Notes: generated from the sequence alone by a model not told the origin. Numbered from the stretch's first letter, positions 36,924 to 45,997 are shown. The stretch: DNA of 64,000 nt from Pseudomonas sp. N40(2020) (GCF_014472415.1 NZ_JACSZV010000016.1:52085-116084); one strand, 5' to 3'. Numbers and translations are program-made.

Positions 36924-37933
36924 TGCGGGCATTGCCTATCAATAAACCCCTGAAGCTGGTGGCATTCACTGCGTTGGCGGTGCTGGTCGCCAGTTGTTCG
37001 ACCAGCCGTACCCCGACTCAAAAAGCACCGTCTACCGCTGTGCGCGCACAGCCGGGGCTGGACATCAACCGCGCCCACAAAGATGGCGCGCCGTGGTGGG
37101 ACGTCGATGTCTCGCGCATTCCTGATGCCACGCCGACCCTGCATACCGGCGCGTACAAGGCCAACCCTTACACGGTGCTGGGCAAGACCTACTTCCCGTT
37201 GCAGGAATCCAAGACGTACGTCGCTTCCGGCACCGCGTCCTGGTACGGCACCAAGTTCCACGGGCAGAACACCGCCAACGGCGAGGTCTATGACTTGTAC
37301 GGCATGAGTGCCGCCCACAAGACATTGCCACTGCCAAGTTACGTTCGGGTGACCAACCTGGACAATAACCGTACGGTGATCCTGCGTGTTAACGACCGTG
37401 GGCCGTTCTACTCTGATCGCATCATTGACTTGTCCTATGCCGCCGCGAAGAAACTCGGTTACGCCGAAACCGGCACCGCGCGAGTCAAGGTCGAAGGCAT
37501 TGATCCACAGCTATGGTGGGCCGCCAAGGGCCGTCCGGCGCCTTTGATGCTCAACGAGCCGCAAGTCGCGCAGAATAGCGCCCCGGTGATCACGGCTTCG
37601 GCCGGCACCGTCGAGCAATGGACTCCGCCGCCGCAGCAACACGCCGCGGCTGTTGTGCCAGTTCAGCTCGACGCAAAAAAAAACGCTTCTGCAACAGCGT
37701 CTGGCCAGTATCTGCAGGTGGGCGCGTTCGCCAACCCGGACGCTGCAGAACTCCTGAGGTCGAAGCTCAGCGGGATGGTGAGCGCTCCGGTGTTCATCAG
37801 CTCGATCGTGCGCAATCAGCAGACCCTGCACCGGGTACGCCTGGGGCCGATCGGCTCGCCGGGTGAAATTGCCCAGGTCCAGAACAGCGTGCGCCTGGCC
37901 AACCTTGGTTCGCCAAGTGTGGTGACCGAGTAA
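36923..37933 (+). CDS. rlpA: Septal ring lytic transglycosylase RlpA
   Basis: Encodes 336 aa of lipoprotein RlpA (lipobox LVASC, Cys25). A double-psi beta-barrel domain (about 90-195, ASGTASWYGTKFHGQNTANG to RVNDRGPFYSDRIIDLSYAA) has transglycosylase activity on denuded glycans in P. aeruginosa. A SPOR domain (about 262-336) targets the division septum. Between them lies a Pro/Gln/Ala-rich linker ending in three Lys/Asn codons made from an A9 run at 37674-37682. It is co-transcribed with mltB. Confidence 0.94.
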   Translation: MRALPINKPLKLVAFTALAVLVASCSTSRTPTQKAPSTAVRAQPGLDINRAHKDGAPWWDVDVSRIPDATPTLHTGAYKANPYTVLGKTYFPLQESKTYVASGTASWYGTKFHGQNTANGEVYDLYGMSAAHKTLPLPSYVRVTNLDNNRTVILRVNDRGPFYSDRIIDLSYAAAKKLGYAETGTARVKVEGIDPQLWWAAKGRPAPLMLNEPQVAQNSAPVITASAGTVEQWTPPPQQHAAAVVPVQLDAKKNASATASGQYLQVGAFANPDAAELLRSKLSGMVSAPVFISSIVRNQQTLHRVRLGPIGSPGEIAQVQNSVRLANLGSPSVVTE

Positions 37934-37956
37934 GTAATACGTAGGACTTGATTGAC

Positions 37957-37983
37957 GATTCACCAGCGATTGGGGGGTGAATC
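37957..37983. other. Hairpin between rlpA and dacC
   Basis: GATTCACC and GGTGAATC pair with an 11-nt loop, about 25 bp after the rlpA stop. There is no T-run. It may be an RNA-processing or weak termination site in the 188-bp gap. Confidence 0.35.
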
Positions 37984-38121
37984 AGGTTGTTGGCTCGTCG
38001 AAGAACAAAAGCCCGGCAAGGGTGACTGGAGTGAGCAACTGAACACGCGATAACCCGTTAGAAGGTTATTTGATTAGTTTTTGCCCTTGGGCAAGTTTCC
38101 ATTAGCGATTTCGAGAGACGG

Positions 38122-39279
38122 ATGAACATCACCACCTTTGCCAAACGCCTGTGTCTGCTAGTCCCGCTGCTCCTCTCGCCAGCCGCCTTCGCGGCCGAGA
38201 TGATGCCATCGCCACCACAACTGGCCGCCAAGGCTTACGTGCTCATGGACGCCAGCAGCGGCAACGTGCTGGTCGAGAACAACGGTGACCAGCGTCTGCC
38301 GCCGGCCAGCCTGACCAAACTGATGACCGCGTACATCGCTACGCTGGAAATCCGTCGTGGCCAGATCGGTGAAAACGATCCGGTGACTGTCAGCGAAAAC
38401 GCCTGGCGTACCGGCGGTTCGCGGATGTTCATCAAAGTCGGCTCGCAGGTGACTGTCAGCGACCTGCTGCACGGCATCATCATCCAGTCCGGCAACGACG
38501 CCAGCGTGGCGCTGTCCGAGCACATCGCCGGCAGCGAAGATGCGTTCGCCGACCTGATGAACAAGACTGTCACCGATCTGGGCATGACCAACTCCCACTT
38601 CATGAACCCGACCGGTCTGCCGAACCCTGAACACTATTCATCGGCACACGACATGGCGATCCTGGCTCGCGCGATCATCCACGAAGACCCGGCTCACTAC
38701 GCGATCTACTCGCAGAAAGAGTTCTTCTGGAACGGCATCAAACAGCCTAACCGCAACCTGCTGCTGTGGCGCGACAAGACCGTCGACGGTCTGAAAACCG
38801 GTCACACCGACGAAGCCGGCTACTGCATGGTGTCCTCGGCTGTACGTGATGGTCAGCGTCTGATCGCCGTCGTGTTCGGTACCAACAGCGAAGTGGCTCG
38901 TGCCGCTGAAACCCAGAAGCTGCTGACCTACGGTTTCCGCTTCTTCGAAACCCAGACCTTCTATCAGAAGGGCACCGAACTGGCTCAGGCCCCGGTGTGG
39001 AAAGGCACCACCAATCAAGTCAAGGCCGGCCTGGCTCAAGACTTGACCATGACTCTGCCGAAAGGCCAGCTGAAGAAGCTCGCTGCCAGCATGACCATGA
39101 ACCCGCAACTGACCGCGCCAATCGCCAAGGGCGACGTGATCGGTAAAGTCGAAGTCAAACTGGAAGACAAGGTGGTGCACAGCGCCGACCTGATCGCTCT
39201 GGATGGCGTCGAGGAGGGTGGTATCTTCCGCCGCATGTGGGATAGCATCCGTCTATTCTTCTACGGCTTGTTCAACTGA
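38122..39279 (+). CDS. dacC: D-alanyl-D-alanine carboxypeptidase (PBP5/6 type)
   Basis: Encodes 385 aa of a class C low-molecular-weight PBP that trims the terminal D-Ala of stem pentapeptides in the periplasm. Signal peptide: MNITTFAKRLCLLVPLLLSP to FAAE. The active motifs are S63-L-T-K in PPASLTKLMTAYIA, S-G-N in IQSGNDASVALSEH and K-T-G in DGLKTGHTDEAGYC. The C-terminal DUF3471-like/PBP5_C beta domain and an amphipathic end (RRMWDSIRLFFYGLFN) anchor it to the membrane. In PAO1 this position is dacC. Confidence 0.94.
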   Translation: MNITTFAKRLCLLVPLLLSPAAFAAEMMPSPPQLAAKAYVLMDASSGNVLVENNGDQRLPPASLTKLMTAYIATLEIRRGQIGENDPVTVSENAWRTGGSRMFIKVGSQVTVSDLLHGIIIQSGNDASVALSEHIAGSEDAFADLMNKTVTDLGMTNSHFMNPTGLPNPEHYSSAHDMAILARAIIHEDPAHYAIYSQKEFFWNGIKQPNRNLLLWRDKTVDGLKTGHTDEAGYCMVSSAVRDGQRLIAVVFGTNSEVARAAETQKLLTYGFRFFETQTFYQKGTELAQAPVWKGTTNQVKAGLAQDLTMTLPKGQLKKLAASMTMNPQLTAPIAKGDVIGKVEVKLEDKVVHSADLIALDGVEEGGIFRRMWDSIRLFFYGLFN

Positions 39280-39292
39280 TTTGTGTTGACCT

Positions 39293-39327
39293 GCATGGCC
39301 CCGCCCCGATCCGGTGCGGGGCCATGC
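39293..39327. other. Strong GC-rich hairpin between dacC and ybeD
   Basis: GCATGGCCCCGC and GCGGGGCCATGC make a perfect 12-bp stem with an 11-nt loop, just 14 bp after the dacC stop. There is no T-run. Probably an RNA-stabilising or processing hairpin within the operon. Confidence 0.6.
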
Positions 39328-39358
39328 GCGTTACCACGGCTTAAGAGGCCGTTACGCC

Positions 39359-39634
39359 ATGACCGATACCGAAGTAAAGGCGCCAAAGATCGAATTTCCC
39401 CAGACTGATTATCCGATTAAGGTGATCAGCGATACGGGTGTTGGCAACAAGGACAAGATCATCGAGATCGTTCTGAAACACGCGACCATCAATGATGAGC
39501 GCATCGACGAGCGTCAAAGCACCAACGGCAAATACACCACCATTCAGTTGCACATCGTCGCAACCGATCAAGATCAGCTGTACAACATCAACAGCGAACT
39601 GCGGGCGACCGGCTTCGTGCACATGGTGTTGTGA
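39359..39634 (+). CDS. ybeD: DUF493/YbeD-family protein
   Basis: Encodes 91 aa of the YbeD family, an ACT-like small protein found next to lipB in many proteobacteria. Characteristic segments are [20 protein letters not shown] and the end [18 protein letters not shown]. The start ATG at 39359 is chosen since upstream codons (including those in the GC-rich hairpin) do not fit the family. The TGA overlaps the lipB start (TGATG). Suggested to modulate lipoate or other metabolism, but no activity is established. Confidence 0.92.
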   Translation: MTDTEVKAPKIEFPQTDYPIKVISDTGVGNKDKIIEIVLKHATINDERIDERQSTNGKYTTIQLHIVATDQDQLYNINSELRATGFVHMVL

Positions 39635-40281
39635 TGCCGGGCACGCTGGGCTTTCGTGAGCTCGGCCAGATGGCTTACGAGCCGGTCTGGCATGCCATGC
39701 AACGCTTTACCAACGAACGCGGCAGCGATGCCGCCGACGAAATCTGGCTCGTCGAACACCCGCCGGTGTTCACTCAGGGCCAGGCCGGCAAGGCCGAACA
39801 CTTGTTGCTGCCGGGAGATATCCCGGTGGTGCAGGTCGATCGCGGCGGCCAGGTGACCTACCATGGCCCCGGCCAACTGGTGGCTTATTTGTTGCTGGAT
39901 GTACGCAAGCTGGGTTTCGGCGTGCGTGATCTGGTCAGCCGCATGGAGCTTTGCCTGATCGAACTGCTGGCCAGCTACGGCGTGACCGCCGCGGCCAAGC
40001 CAGATGCTCCCGGCGTGTACGTCGATGGAGCGAAAATCGCTTCTCTGGGTTTGCGGATTCGCCACGGTTGTTCCTTTCATGGCCTGGCCCTGAACGTGGA
40101 TATGAACCTGGAACCGTTTCGACGGATTAATCCCTGCGGCTACGCCGGGCTGGCGATGACCCAGCTGAGCGACCACGCAGGATCGATTGAATTTGCCGAG
40201 GTAAGTGCCCGGCTGCGCGCGCAGCTCGTCAAACACCTCGACTATGCTGAGCAGACGACCCTGACGGGCGGAATCGACTGA
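39634..40281 (+). CDS. lipB: Octanoyl-ACP:protein N-octanoyltransferase
   Basis: Encodes 215 aa of LipB, transferring octanoate from ACP to lipoyl domains. Hallmarks are [39 protein letters not shown], the Lys in [20 protein letters not shown] and the catalytic Cys168 in [15 protein letters not shown]. Translation starts at the ATG overlapping the ybeD stop. It is followed one base later by lipA, completing the lipoate pathway. Confidence 0.97.
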   Translation: MPGTLGFRELGQMAYEPVWHAMQRFTNERGSDAADEIWLVEHPPVFTQGQAGKAEHLLLPGDIPVVQVDRGGQVTYHGPGQLVAYLLLDVRKLGFGVRDLVSRMELCLIELLASYGVTAAAKPDAPGVYVDGAKIASLGLRIRHGCSFHGLALNVDMNLEPFRRINPCGYAGLAMTQLSDHAGSIEFAEVSARLRAQLVKHLDYAEQTTLTGGID

Positions 40282-40282
40282 T

Positions 40283-41305
40283 ATGACTACTGATGCAGTG
40301 CAAACCATGATCCCGACGCTCGACGTGACTGAGCGCCCGGCCCCGCGTCCCAAGGTCGAAGCCGGCGTCAAGCTGCGCGGCGCCGAGAAGGTTGCACGCA
40401 TCCCGGTAAAGATCATTCCGACCACCGAGCTGCCGAAGAAGCCTGACTGGATTCGCGTACGCATCCCAGTTTCGCCGGAAGTCGACCGTATCAAGAGCCT
40501 GCTGCGCAAACACAAACTGCACAGCGTCTGCGAAGAAGCCTCCTGCCCGAACCTGGGCGAGTGCTTCTCCGGTGGCACCGCGACCTTCATGATCATGGGT
40601 GACATCTGCACCCGTCGCTGCCCGTTCTGTGACGTTGGCCACGGTCGTCCGAAACCACTGGACGTCAACGAGCCGGAAAGCCTGGCCATCGCCATCGCCG
40701 ACCTCAAGCTCAAGTACGTGGTGATCACCTCGGTTGACCGCGACGACCTGCGTGACGGCGGTGCCCAGCACTTTGCCGACTGCATTCGCGAAATCCGCAA
40801 ACTGTCGCCGAATGTGCAATTGGAAACCCTGGTCCCGGACTACCGTGGCCGCATGGACGTCGCCCTGGAAATCACCGCGGCCGAGCCGCCGGATGTGTTC
40901 AACCACAACCTCGAAACCGTGCCGCGCCTGTATAAGGCTGCGCGTCCGGGTTCGGACTACCAGTGGTCGCTGACCCTGCTGCAACGCTTCAAGCAGATGA
41001 TGCCGCACATTCCGACCAAGTCCGGCCTGATGCTGGGTCTGGGCGAGACCGACGAAGAAGTCATCGAAGTCATGAAGCGCATGCGCGAACACGACATCGA
41101 CATGCTGACGCTGGGGCAGTACCTGCAACCGTCGCGCAGCCACTTGCCGGTGCAGCGTTTCGTGCACCCGGACACCTTCGCCTGGTTCGCCGAGGAAGGT
41201 TACAAGATGGGCTTCAAGAACGTTGCGTCCGGTCCGTTGGTGCGTTCTTCGTACCACGCCGACGAGCAGGCGAAGCTGGTCAAGGCTGAGCTGCTGGGTT
41301 CCTGA
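40283..41305 (+). CDS. lipA: Lipoyl synthase
   Basis: Encodes 340 aa of the radical-SAM lipoyl synthase that inserts two sulfurs into protein-bound octanoate. Two iron-sulfur motifs are visible: the auxiliary cluster [12 protein letters not shown] and the SAM cluster CTRRCPFC, followed by [19 protein letters not shown]. There is an N-terminal extension of about 40 residues over the E. coli protein start. It is the last gene of the run, ended by a strong terminator. It lies one base after lipB. Confidence 0.98.
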   Translation: MTTDAVQTMIPTLDVTERPAPRPKVEAGVKLRGAEKVARIPVKIIPTTELPKKPDWIRVRIPVSPEVDRIKSLLRKHKLHSVCEEASCPNLGECFSGGTATFMIMGDICTRRCPFCDVGHGRPKPLDVNEPESLAIAIADLKLKYVVITSVDRDDLRDGGAQHFADCIREIRKLSPNVQLETLVPDYRGRMDVALEITAAEPPDVFNHNLETVPRLYKAARPGSDYQWSLTLLQRFKQMMPHIPTKSGLMLGLGETDEEVIEVMKRMREHDIDMLTLGQYLQPSRSHLPVQRFVHPDTFAWFAEEGYKMGFKNVASGPLVRSSYHADEQAKLVKAELLGS

Positions 41306-41321
41306 TTTCTGCGCTGAACTG

Positions 41322-41364
41322 AAAAATGCCCGCCGAGGCCTCAACGCCCGGCGGGCATTTTTTT
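41322..41364 (+). terminator. Intrinsic terminator after lipA
   Basis: The stem AAATGCCCGCC / GGCGGGCATTT with a short loop is followed by a seven-T run, 17-18 bp after the lipA stop. It is a textbook rho-independent terminator. Confidence 0.92.
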
Positions 41365-41481
41365 GCCTGTCCTACAACACGCAGCCACTTTTCCTGCGAG
41401 TCGTGGAGGAGCAAAGCCTCTTCTGTTTATCGCGGTTCCTGACTACTGTGTGCCCATGACTTTATACGCGGAGACTCATGG

Positions 41482-42432
41482 ATGACTGTTCGACCGACCC
41501 ACACACTTTGTCCTTATCGTGCCGTGCCAGCGCTGCCGTCCGAGGGACTGATTGGCCTTATCGCACCCGCCGGCCCCGGCGTCCTCGACACCGACAAGGC
41601 TGTGCAGTGGATGCGCGCCCGGGGTTATGGACTGCGTGTGTTTCCCGGAGTCTATGAAAAAGACGGCTATCTGGCTGGCAGTGATGACGTGCGGCTTAAC
41701 GATCTGCATGCCGCGTTCGCCGATCCCGAGGTCGACGCGATCATCTGCTTGCGCGGTGGCTACGGTACACCGCGACTGCTGGATCGGATCGACTTCGATC
41801 TGTTGAGTCGCAATGCCAAGCCGTTTGTCGGCTACAGCGACATCACCGCGTTGCATCTGGCCATCAGTCGTTACGCGGGTTTCGTCACCTTTCACGGGCC
41901 GTTGCTCAATGCCGACCTGTTGGGTGACAAGGAGCCGCCGACTGTCACTTCATTCTTTGCCATGCTGCGCGGTCAACTGAAAGCGGGCAGTTTGCTCAGC
42001 CATCCCGTGGCCTATCCGTTGACCACGGTCGAGCCAGGTATTGCCCACGGGCGCTTGCTCGGCGGCAATCTGGCGATGATCGCAGCGACGTTGGGTACAC
42101 CTTACGAAATCGACGTCGAGGGGGTGATTCTGTTCATCGAGGATATCAACGAGCCGTTGTATCGCATCGACCGCTTGCTGACCCAGATGCGTCTGGCCGG
42201 CAAGTTGGCCAAGTTGCGCGGGGTGTTGGTCGGGGATATCGCGGGAGTTGATGTCGAGGCGTTGAATCGCTTGCTCAAGCAGACCTTTGAACCGTTGCGG
42301 ATTCCGGTGCTGTCAGGATGGCGCAGTGGGCATTGTGACCCGAACCTGACGTTGCCACTGGGTGCGCTGGTGCGGCTGGATGCGGGGAAGAAAGAGTTGA
42401 TGCTGGAGCAGGATGTAGTGGTTCGACGGTAG
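41482..42432 (+). CDS. ldcA: LD-carboxypeptidase (S66 family)
   Basis: Encodes 316 aa of the S66 serine peptidase family, which removes the terminal D-Ala from murein tetrapeptides in cytoplasmic recycling. The nucleophile S119 is in VGYSDITALHLA. The Glu and His partners lie in FIEDINEPLYRIDRLLTQM and GWRSGHCDPNLTLPLGALV. No signal peptide. The N-terminal IGLIAPAGPGV is characteristic. It is functionally linked to mpl in recycling, though far apart in the window. Monocistronic. Confidence 0.93.
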   Translation: MTVRPTHTLCPYRAVPALPSEGLIGLIAPAGPGVLDTDKAVQWMRARGYGLRVFPGVYEKDGYLAGSDDVRLNDLHAAFADPEVDAIICLRGGYGTPRLLDRIDFDLLSRNAKPFVGYSDITALHLAISRYAGFVTFHGPLLNADLLGDKEPPTVTSFFAMLRGQLKAGSLLSHPVAYPLTTVEPGIAHGRLLGGNLAMIAATLGTPYEIDVEGVILFIEDINEPLYRIDRLLTQMRLAGKLAKLRGVLVGDIAGVDVEALNRLLKQTFEPLRIPVLSGWRSGHCDPNLTLPLGALVRLDAGKKELMLEQDVVVRR

Positions 42433-42444
42433 TCCGGGTGATGC

Positions 42445-42514
42445 AAAAAAGATCGCAGCCTGCGGTAGCTTCTACAGAAATCGGTGTAGGAGCTGCCGCA
42501 GGCTGCGATCTTTT
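42445..42514. repeat. REPIN of the GATCGCAGCC family
   Basis: The arms AAAAAAGATCGCAGCCTGCG.. (42445-42476) and ..CGCAGGCTGCGATCTTTT (42485-42514) are nearly perfect inversions, differing by one base in the middle. It is placed between two convergent genes. Confidence 0.9.
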
Positions 42515-42523
42515 GATTCTGCT

Positions 42524-43846
42524 TTACTGCGTACGCAGGCTCTCGAGCAGCTTGTGCGTCGGATACCCGTCCGCTGGCCAGCCAAACGACTGCTGGGCAC
42601 TGCGGATCGCCTTGCGCGTATTCGCGCCGATAATCCCGTCCGCCGCGCCGGCATCGTAGTTGCGGGCACTCAGCAAGGTTTGCAATTCGATCCGCTCGGT
42701 GCGGCTCAGCGGCAAATCATCTTTCGGCCAGGTGCCATTGATCAGACCACCGCCATCGAAGCGCTCGGACAACAAACTCACGGCCAAGGCGTACGACGAA
42801 GAGTTGTTGTATTTGAGGATCGCCCGGAAGTTGTCAAGGATCAGGAAGGCCGGGCCACGATAACCGGCCGGCAGCAACAGGGCGGCGGACAGCTGTTCGG
42901 AACCTGCGGGTACCTGACCGCCATTGGGCAGGGTCACACCCAACTGACGCCATTCGGCGACGCTTTTACGAATCGCACCGTCCGCCAGCGTGTAGTTGAA
43001 GCTGCTCGGCAGTTGCACCTCGAAACCCCAAGGCTGGCCGCGCTGCCAGCCAGAGCTTTGCAGGTAGTGCGCAGTCGAGGCCAGGGCGTCGGCCGGGCTG
43101 CCCCAGATGTCGCGGCGACCGTCACCGTCGAAATCCACAGCGTGGGTGTTGTAGGTGGTCGGAATGAACTGGGTCTGGCCCATGGCGCCGGCCCAGGAAC
43201 CGAGCATCTTCTCGGGTGTGATATCGCCTTGTTGCAGAATTTGTAGCGCGGCGATCAATTGCGCGTGTGCAAAGCCCGGACGGCGGCCTTCGTAGGCGAG
43301 GGTGGCCAGCGAGTTGATCACCGATTTGCTGCCCTGGAATTGACCGAAGTTACTTTCCATGCCCCACACCGACACCAGTGCCTGACGATCAACGCCATAA
43401 CGCTGTTCGATGCTTTGCAGAATGTCGGCGTACTGGTTGATCAGCGCCTGGCCTTTGCGTACTCGCAGCGGCGATAGCGCGCCATCGAGGTATTCCCAGA
43501 CCGGGCGGGAGAACTCTGGCTGGCTGCGATCGGCGCGAATCACGCTGGCGTCGAAGCTGACACTGGCAAACGCACGATCGAACAGATCGGCGCGGATCCC
43601 GGCGGCGAGCGCATCCTTGCGAAAACCCGCCTGCCATTCGGCAAAGGACTGGGTCGGTTGAAGGTCGAGAGGGTCGGCGGACGGCACTACCGGCGGAATG
43701 ATCGCTGGGGCCGTGGCGACAGGGGCCGCTTGAAGAGGTTGCGCGTCGGCGGCGGTAGGTTTTTCCGCACAGGCAACAAGCAGGATGAAACTTGTGGCAG
43801 CAACCAATTGGCGAACAGGCCAACGATGGGAAAGACAAAAGGGCAT
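42524..43846 (-). CDS. Lytic murein transglycosylase with peptidoglycan-binding domain
   Basis: Encodes 440 aa. An N-terminal lipoprotein-like signal (VAATSFILLVACAEK, Cys26) is followed by a Pro/Ala-rich linker and an MltB-family (SLT_2) catalytic domain with Glu164 in VSVWGMESNFGQFQGSKSV. The segments GSWAGAMGQTQFIPTTYNTH and DFDGDGRRDIWGSPADALA correspond to those in the mltB gene 6 kb away. A C-terminal PG_binding_1 domain (NYDAGAADGIIGANTRKAIR) ends the protein. The start at 43846 is chosen as it gives the signal peptide. Likely outer-membrane lipoprotein. In PAO1 the locus corresponds to a third SltB-type enzyme. Confidence 0.92.
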   Translation of the reverse strand: MPFCLSHRWPVRQLVAATSFILLVACAEKPTAADAQPLQAAPVATAPAIIPPVVPSADPLDLQPTQSFAEWQAGFRKDALAAGIRADLFDRAFASVSFDASVIRADRSQPEFSRPVWEYLDGALSPLRVRKGQALINQYADILQSIEQRYGVDRQALVSVWGMESNFGQFQGSKSVINSLATLAYEGRRPGFAHAQLIAALQILQQGDITPEKMLGSWAGAMGQTQFIPTTYNTHAVDFDGDGRRDIWGSPADALASTAHYLQSSGWQRGQPWGFEVQLPSSFNYTLADGAIRKSVAEWRQLGVTLPNGGQVPAGSEQLSAALLLPAGYRGPAFLILDNFRAILKYNNSSSYALAVSLLSERFDGGGLINGTWPKDDLPLSRTERIELQTLLSARNYDAGAADGIIGANTRKAIRSAQQSFGWPADGYPTHKLLESLRTQ

Positions 43847-43907
43847 GCACAGGTCCAGAGGATACGAATCAGGTGCAGACCTTAACATGACCGGGGGGTA
43901 CTGTGCT

Positions 43908-44072
43908 TCAGGCAGCCAGAAAGTAAGAAGCCTCCCAGTTGTCAGACTGGAAGGCTTCGCGGCGGTAGCTGCCTTTACCCTTGGTTGGTCGTTCCTGGCG
44001 ACTGCGGAACAGGGGTTGGGCGATGATGGATTTGGCCTTGTTCGGGCCATGTTTCGATGGCTTTTTGCTCAT
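43908..44072 (-). CDS. arfA: Alternative ribosome-rescue factor A
   Basis: Encodes 54 aa (MSKKPSKHGPNKAKSIIAQP...). Residues 20-50 match ArfA: PLFRSRQERPTKGKGSYRRE and NWEAS. ArfA recruits release factor 2 to ribosomes stalled on non-stop mRNA when trans-translation fails. A 12-bp hairpin lies inside the last 20 codons, as in E. coli, where cleavage there makes the mRNA itself non-stop and thus controlled by tmRNA. The C-terminus is shorter than the E. coli 72 aa. The ATG at 44072 sits 61 bp upstream of the transglycosylase gene. Confidence 0.88.
   Translation of the reverse strand: MSKKPSKHGPNKAKSIIAQPLFRSRQERPTKGKGSYRREAFQSDNWEASYFLAA
43927..43958 (-). promoter_or_regulatory. Hairpin inside the arfA reading frame
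   Basis: On the minus strand GAAGCCTTCCAG and CTGGGAGGCTTC pair over 12 bp (one G-U) with an 8-nt loop, spanning the codons for EAFQSDNWEAS. A T-rich stretch follows. It could be an RNase III target or an internal terminator, giving non-stop arfA mRNA. Confidence 0.85.
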
Positions 44073-44176
44073 GAGGGTTCTCTTGGGTGAGTAGGTTTTG
44101 CGGGGGAAATAATCTGCCGATGTCGGGCGTCTGTCTATAGGGCAAATGCAGGTCGTTTTGTAGGAAAACAAGATCA

Positions 44177-44220
44177 AAAGATCGAAGCGTGCCGTAGCTC
44201 CTACAGAAGGCTGCGATCGT
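44177..44220. repeat. Degenerate REP of the GATCGCAGCC family
   Basis: AAAAGATCGAAGCGTGCCGT and GGCTGCGATCGTCTG are decayed arms of the same REP family as at 42445 and 50058, in the gap between arfA and holA. Confidence 0.6.
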
Positions 44221-44227
44221 CTGATTT

Positions 44228-45265
44228 TTATTCGGCAGGCAATGACAAACGTTGGCCAGCCATCAACAGTGCCAACCGACTCAGACTCATCCACGGTGAC
44301 CCGGCCGCCTGGCCCTTGATCTGTGCGTCGATGCGCTGGGCCTCCAGCAACAACTGCGCCCAGCGTTGCGCCGAGTAGCGTTGCAGGGCTTTGCTCATCA
44401 ACGGTTTGCGCTTGTCCCAGATCGGCGGTTTGGACTGGCTGAAGGCCTTGTCCAGCGGCGTGCCCTGGCTGTACTGCAGCGAGATATTGGCCAGCAGGCG
44501 CAACTCCCGCGCCAGCGCCCAGAGAATCACCGGCGGTTCGACACCTTCACCGCGCAGCCCTTCGAGCATGCGCAGGGCGTGAGCCGGTTCGCCGTTGAGT
44601 ACGGCATCGGTCAGGCCAAACACATCGAAGCGCGCACTGTCCGCCACAGCGGCCTGCACGGTTTCGACGGTGATCTGGCCGCCTTCGGCCATCAGCTTGA
44701 GCTTTTCGATTTCTTGCGCAGCGGCGAGCAGGTTGCCCTCGACACGCGCAGCAATCAGTTCCACGGCGTCCTGGCTGGCCGACAACCCGGCCTGAGACAA
44801 GCGCTGACGAATCCAGCTTGGCAGTTGATTGGCATCCACCGGCCAGATCTGGATGAACTGGGTTTGCTGGCCTTCAACCAGTGCCTTGCCCCACTTGGTC
44901 TTCTGCGCGCTGCCGTCGAGCTTGGGCAGGCTGATCAGCAGGACGGTGTCTTCGGCAGGACGCGAGCAGTATTCGATGAAGGCGGCAGCGCCCTTGTCAC
45001 CGGGTTTTCCCGACGGAAGACGCAGTTCCAGCAAGCGCTTTTCAGCAAACAACGACATGCTCGCGCCGGCCTGCAACAACGTGCCCCAATCGAAACTGGC
45101 GTCGGCGGCGAAGACTTGGCGTTCGTCGAAACCTTGCTGGCGGGCAGCAAGGCGGATGGCATCGGCGGCTTCCTGACATAGCAGCGGGTCATCGCCGCTG
45201 ATGATGTAGACCGGCGCAAGGGCGCCTTGCAGGTGTTTGCCGAGTTGAGCGGGAGCGAGCTTCAT
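44228..45265 (-). CDS. holA: DNA polymerase III subunit delta
   Basis: Encodes 345 aa of the clamp-loader delta subunit, which opens the beta sliding clamp. The N-terminal domain begins MKLAPAQLGKHLQGALAPVY, with IISGDDPLLCQEAADAIRLA. The segment EGNLLAAAQEIEKLKLMAEG and the C-terminal domain (LLEAQRIDAQIKGQAAGSPW) are typical. Order leuS-lptE-holA is conserved in gammaproteobacteria. The gap to lptE is 39 nt, so they are likely co-transcribed. Confidence 0.95.
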   Translation of the reverse strand: MKLAPAQLGKHLQGALAPVYIISGDDPLLCQEAADAIRLAARQQGFDERQVFAADASFDWGTLLQAGASMSLFAEKRLLELRLPSGKPGDKGAAAFIEYCSRPAEDTVLLISLPKLDGSAQKTKWGKALVEGQQTQFIQIWPVDANQLPSWIRQRLSQAGLSASQDAVELIAARVEGNLLAAAQEIEKLKLMAEGGQITVETVQAAVADSARFDVFGLTDAVLNGEPAHALRMLEGLRGEGVEPPVILWALARELRLLANISLQYSQGTPLDKAFSQSKPPIWDKRKPLMSKALQRYSAQRWAQLLLEAQRIDAQIKGQAAGSPWMSLSRLALLMAGQRLSLPAE

Positions 45266-45304
45266 AAGAGCAATCGAACGGGGCGCCTGAGCGCCCCGAA
45301 CGTC

Positions 45305-45910
45305 TTACTGCTGCGGAACTTCGAGCGGCGACTGACGCGGGGTTTCCGCTTCAGCCTTTTGCGCCGCTTCCAGCGCGTCGGCTTCTGCCTTGGCGCGGTT
45401 ATTGGCAGCCTGTTGCAGTTGCTCCAGTTGACCCGGGGTCAGCTGTTGCAGACGCAGCATCATGCGCTGAACCAGCTCGCGACGAATATCGCGACGGGCG
45501 TCGTTGGCTTCCTGATCGGAGCCGACGAGGTTGTTGCCGTCGTGGATAAACACTTTCTGCACTTCAAGCTTGTCGCTCAGCAGCGAAAGGTTTTTGTTGC
45601 CACGGATGTCGTAGCTCAGGACGGTGTTGACCTGATACTCGCCCGTACGACCGGCACCGGCATAGCTGAGGATGCGCTGGCTTTCCTGTTCGTCAGCCAG
45701 GTACAGCTTGTAAGGCGCGCCGCTGTAAATCTTGACGCCGCTGGATTCCAGTACCTGACGCAGTTGGGTGACGGTCTCGCCGTAGGCGTTACGCGCACTC
45801 AGGTCGAGTTCCTTGATGGTCAGTTCGGTGGTGCCAGTGCCGCGCAGCTGGAAACCGCAGGCGCTCAACAGGACGGCGAGGCCCATCACCAGCAGATTGC
45901 GTTTGATCAT
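45305..45910 (-). CDS. lptE: LPS-assembly lipoprotein LptE
   Basis: Encodes 201 aa of LptE (RlpB), the outer-membrane lipoprotein that plugs LptD for lipopolysaccharide insertion. Lipobox LLSACGF gives Cys18, and FQLRGTGTTELTIKELDLSA follows. The C-terminal half is a Gln/Ala/Glu-rich helix (QLTPGQLEQLQQAANNRAKA), longer than in E. coli. The start ATG at 45910 follows from the signal peptide; the frame upstream is open but unrelated. Confidence 0.94.
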   Translation of the reverse strand: MIKRNLLVMGLAVLLSACGFQLRGTGTTELTIKELDLSARNAYGETVTQLRQVLESSGVKIYSGAPYKLYLADEQESQRILSYAGAGRTGEYQVNTVLSYDIRGNKNLSLLSDKLEVQKVFIHDGNNLVGSDQEANDARRDIRRELVQRMMLRLQQLTPGQLEQLQQAANNRAKAEADALEAAQKAEAETPRQSPLEVPQQ

Positions 45911-45997
45911 TGTGTTGCTCCCCTTGAAACCATGTGGGCCGTTCATGCGGCCCGAAAGGTTTTACTGGGCGCCAGGCACACCTGACGCCCGATCCAA

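Noticed and set aside
37934..38121. Possible small RNA between rlpA and dacC
   Set aside because: One weak hairpin without a T-run and no promoter; not enough to call a gene.
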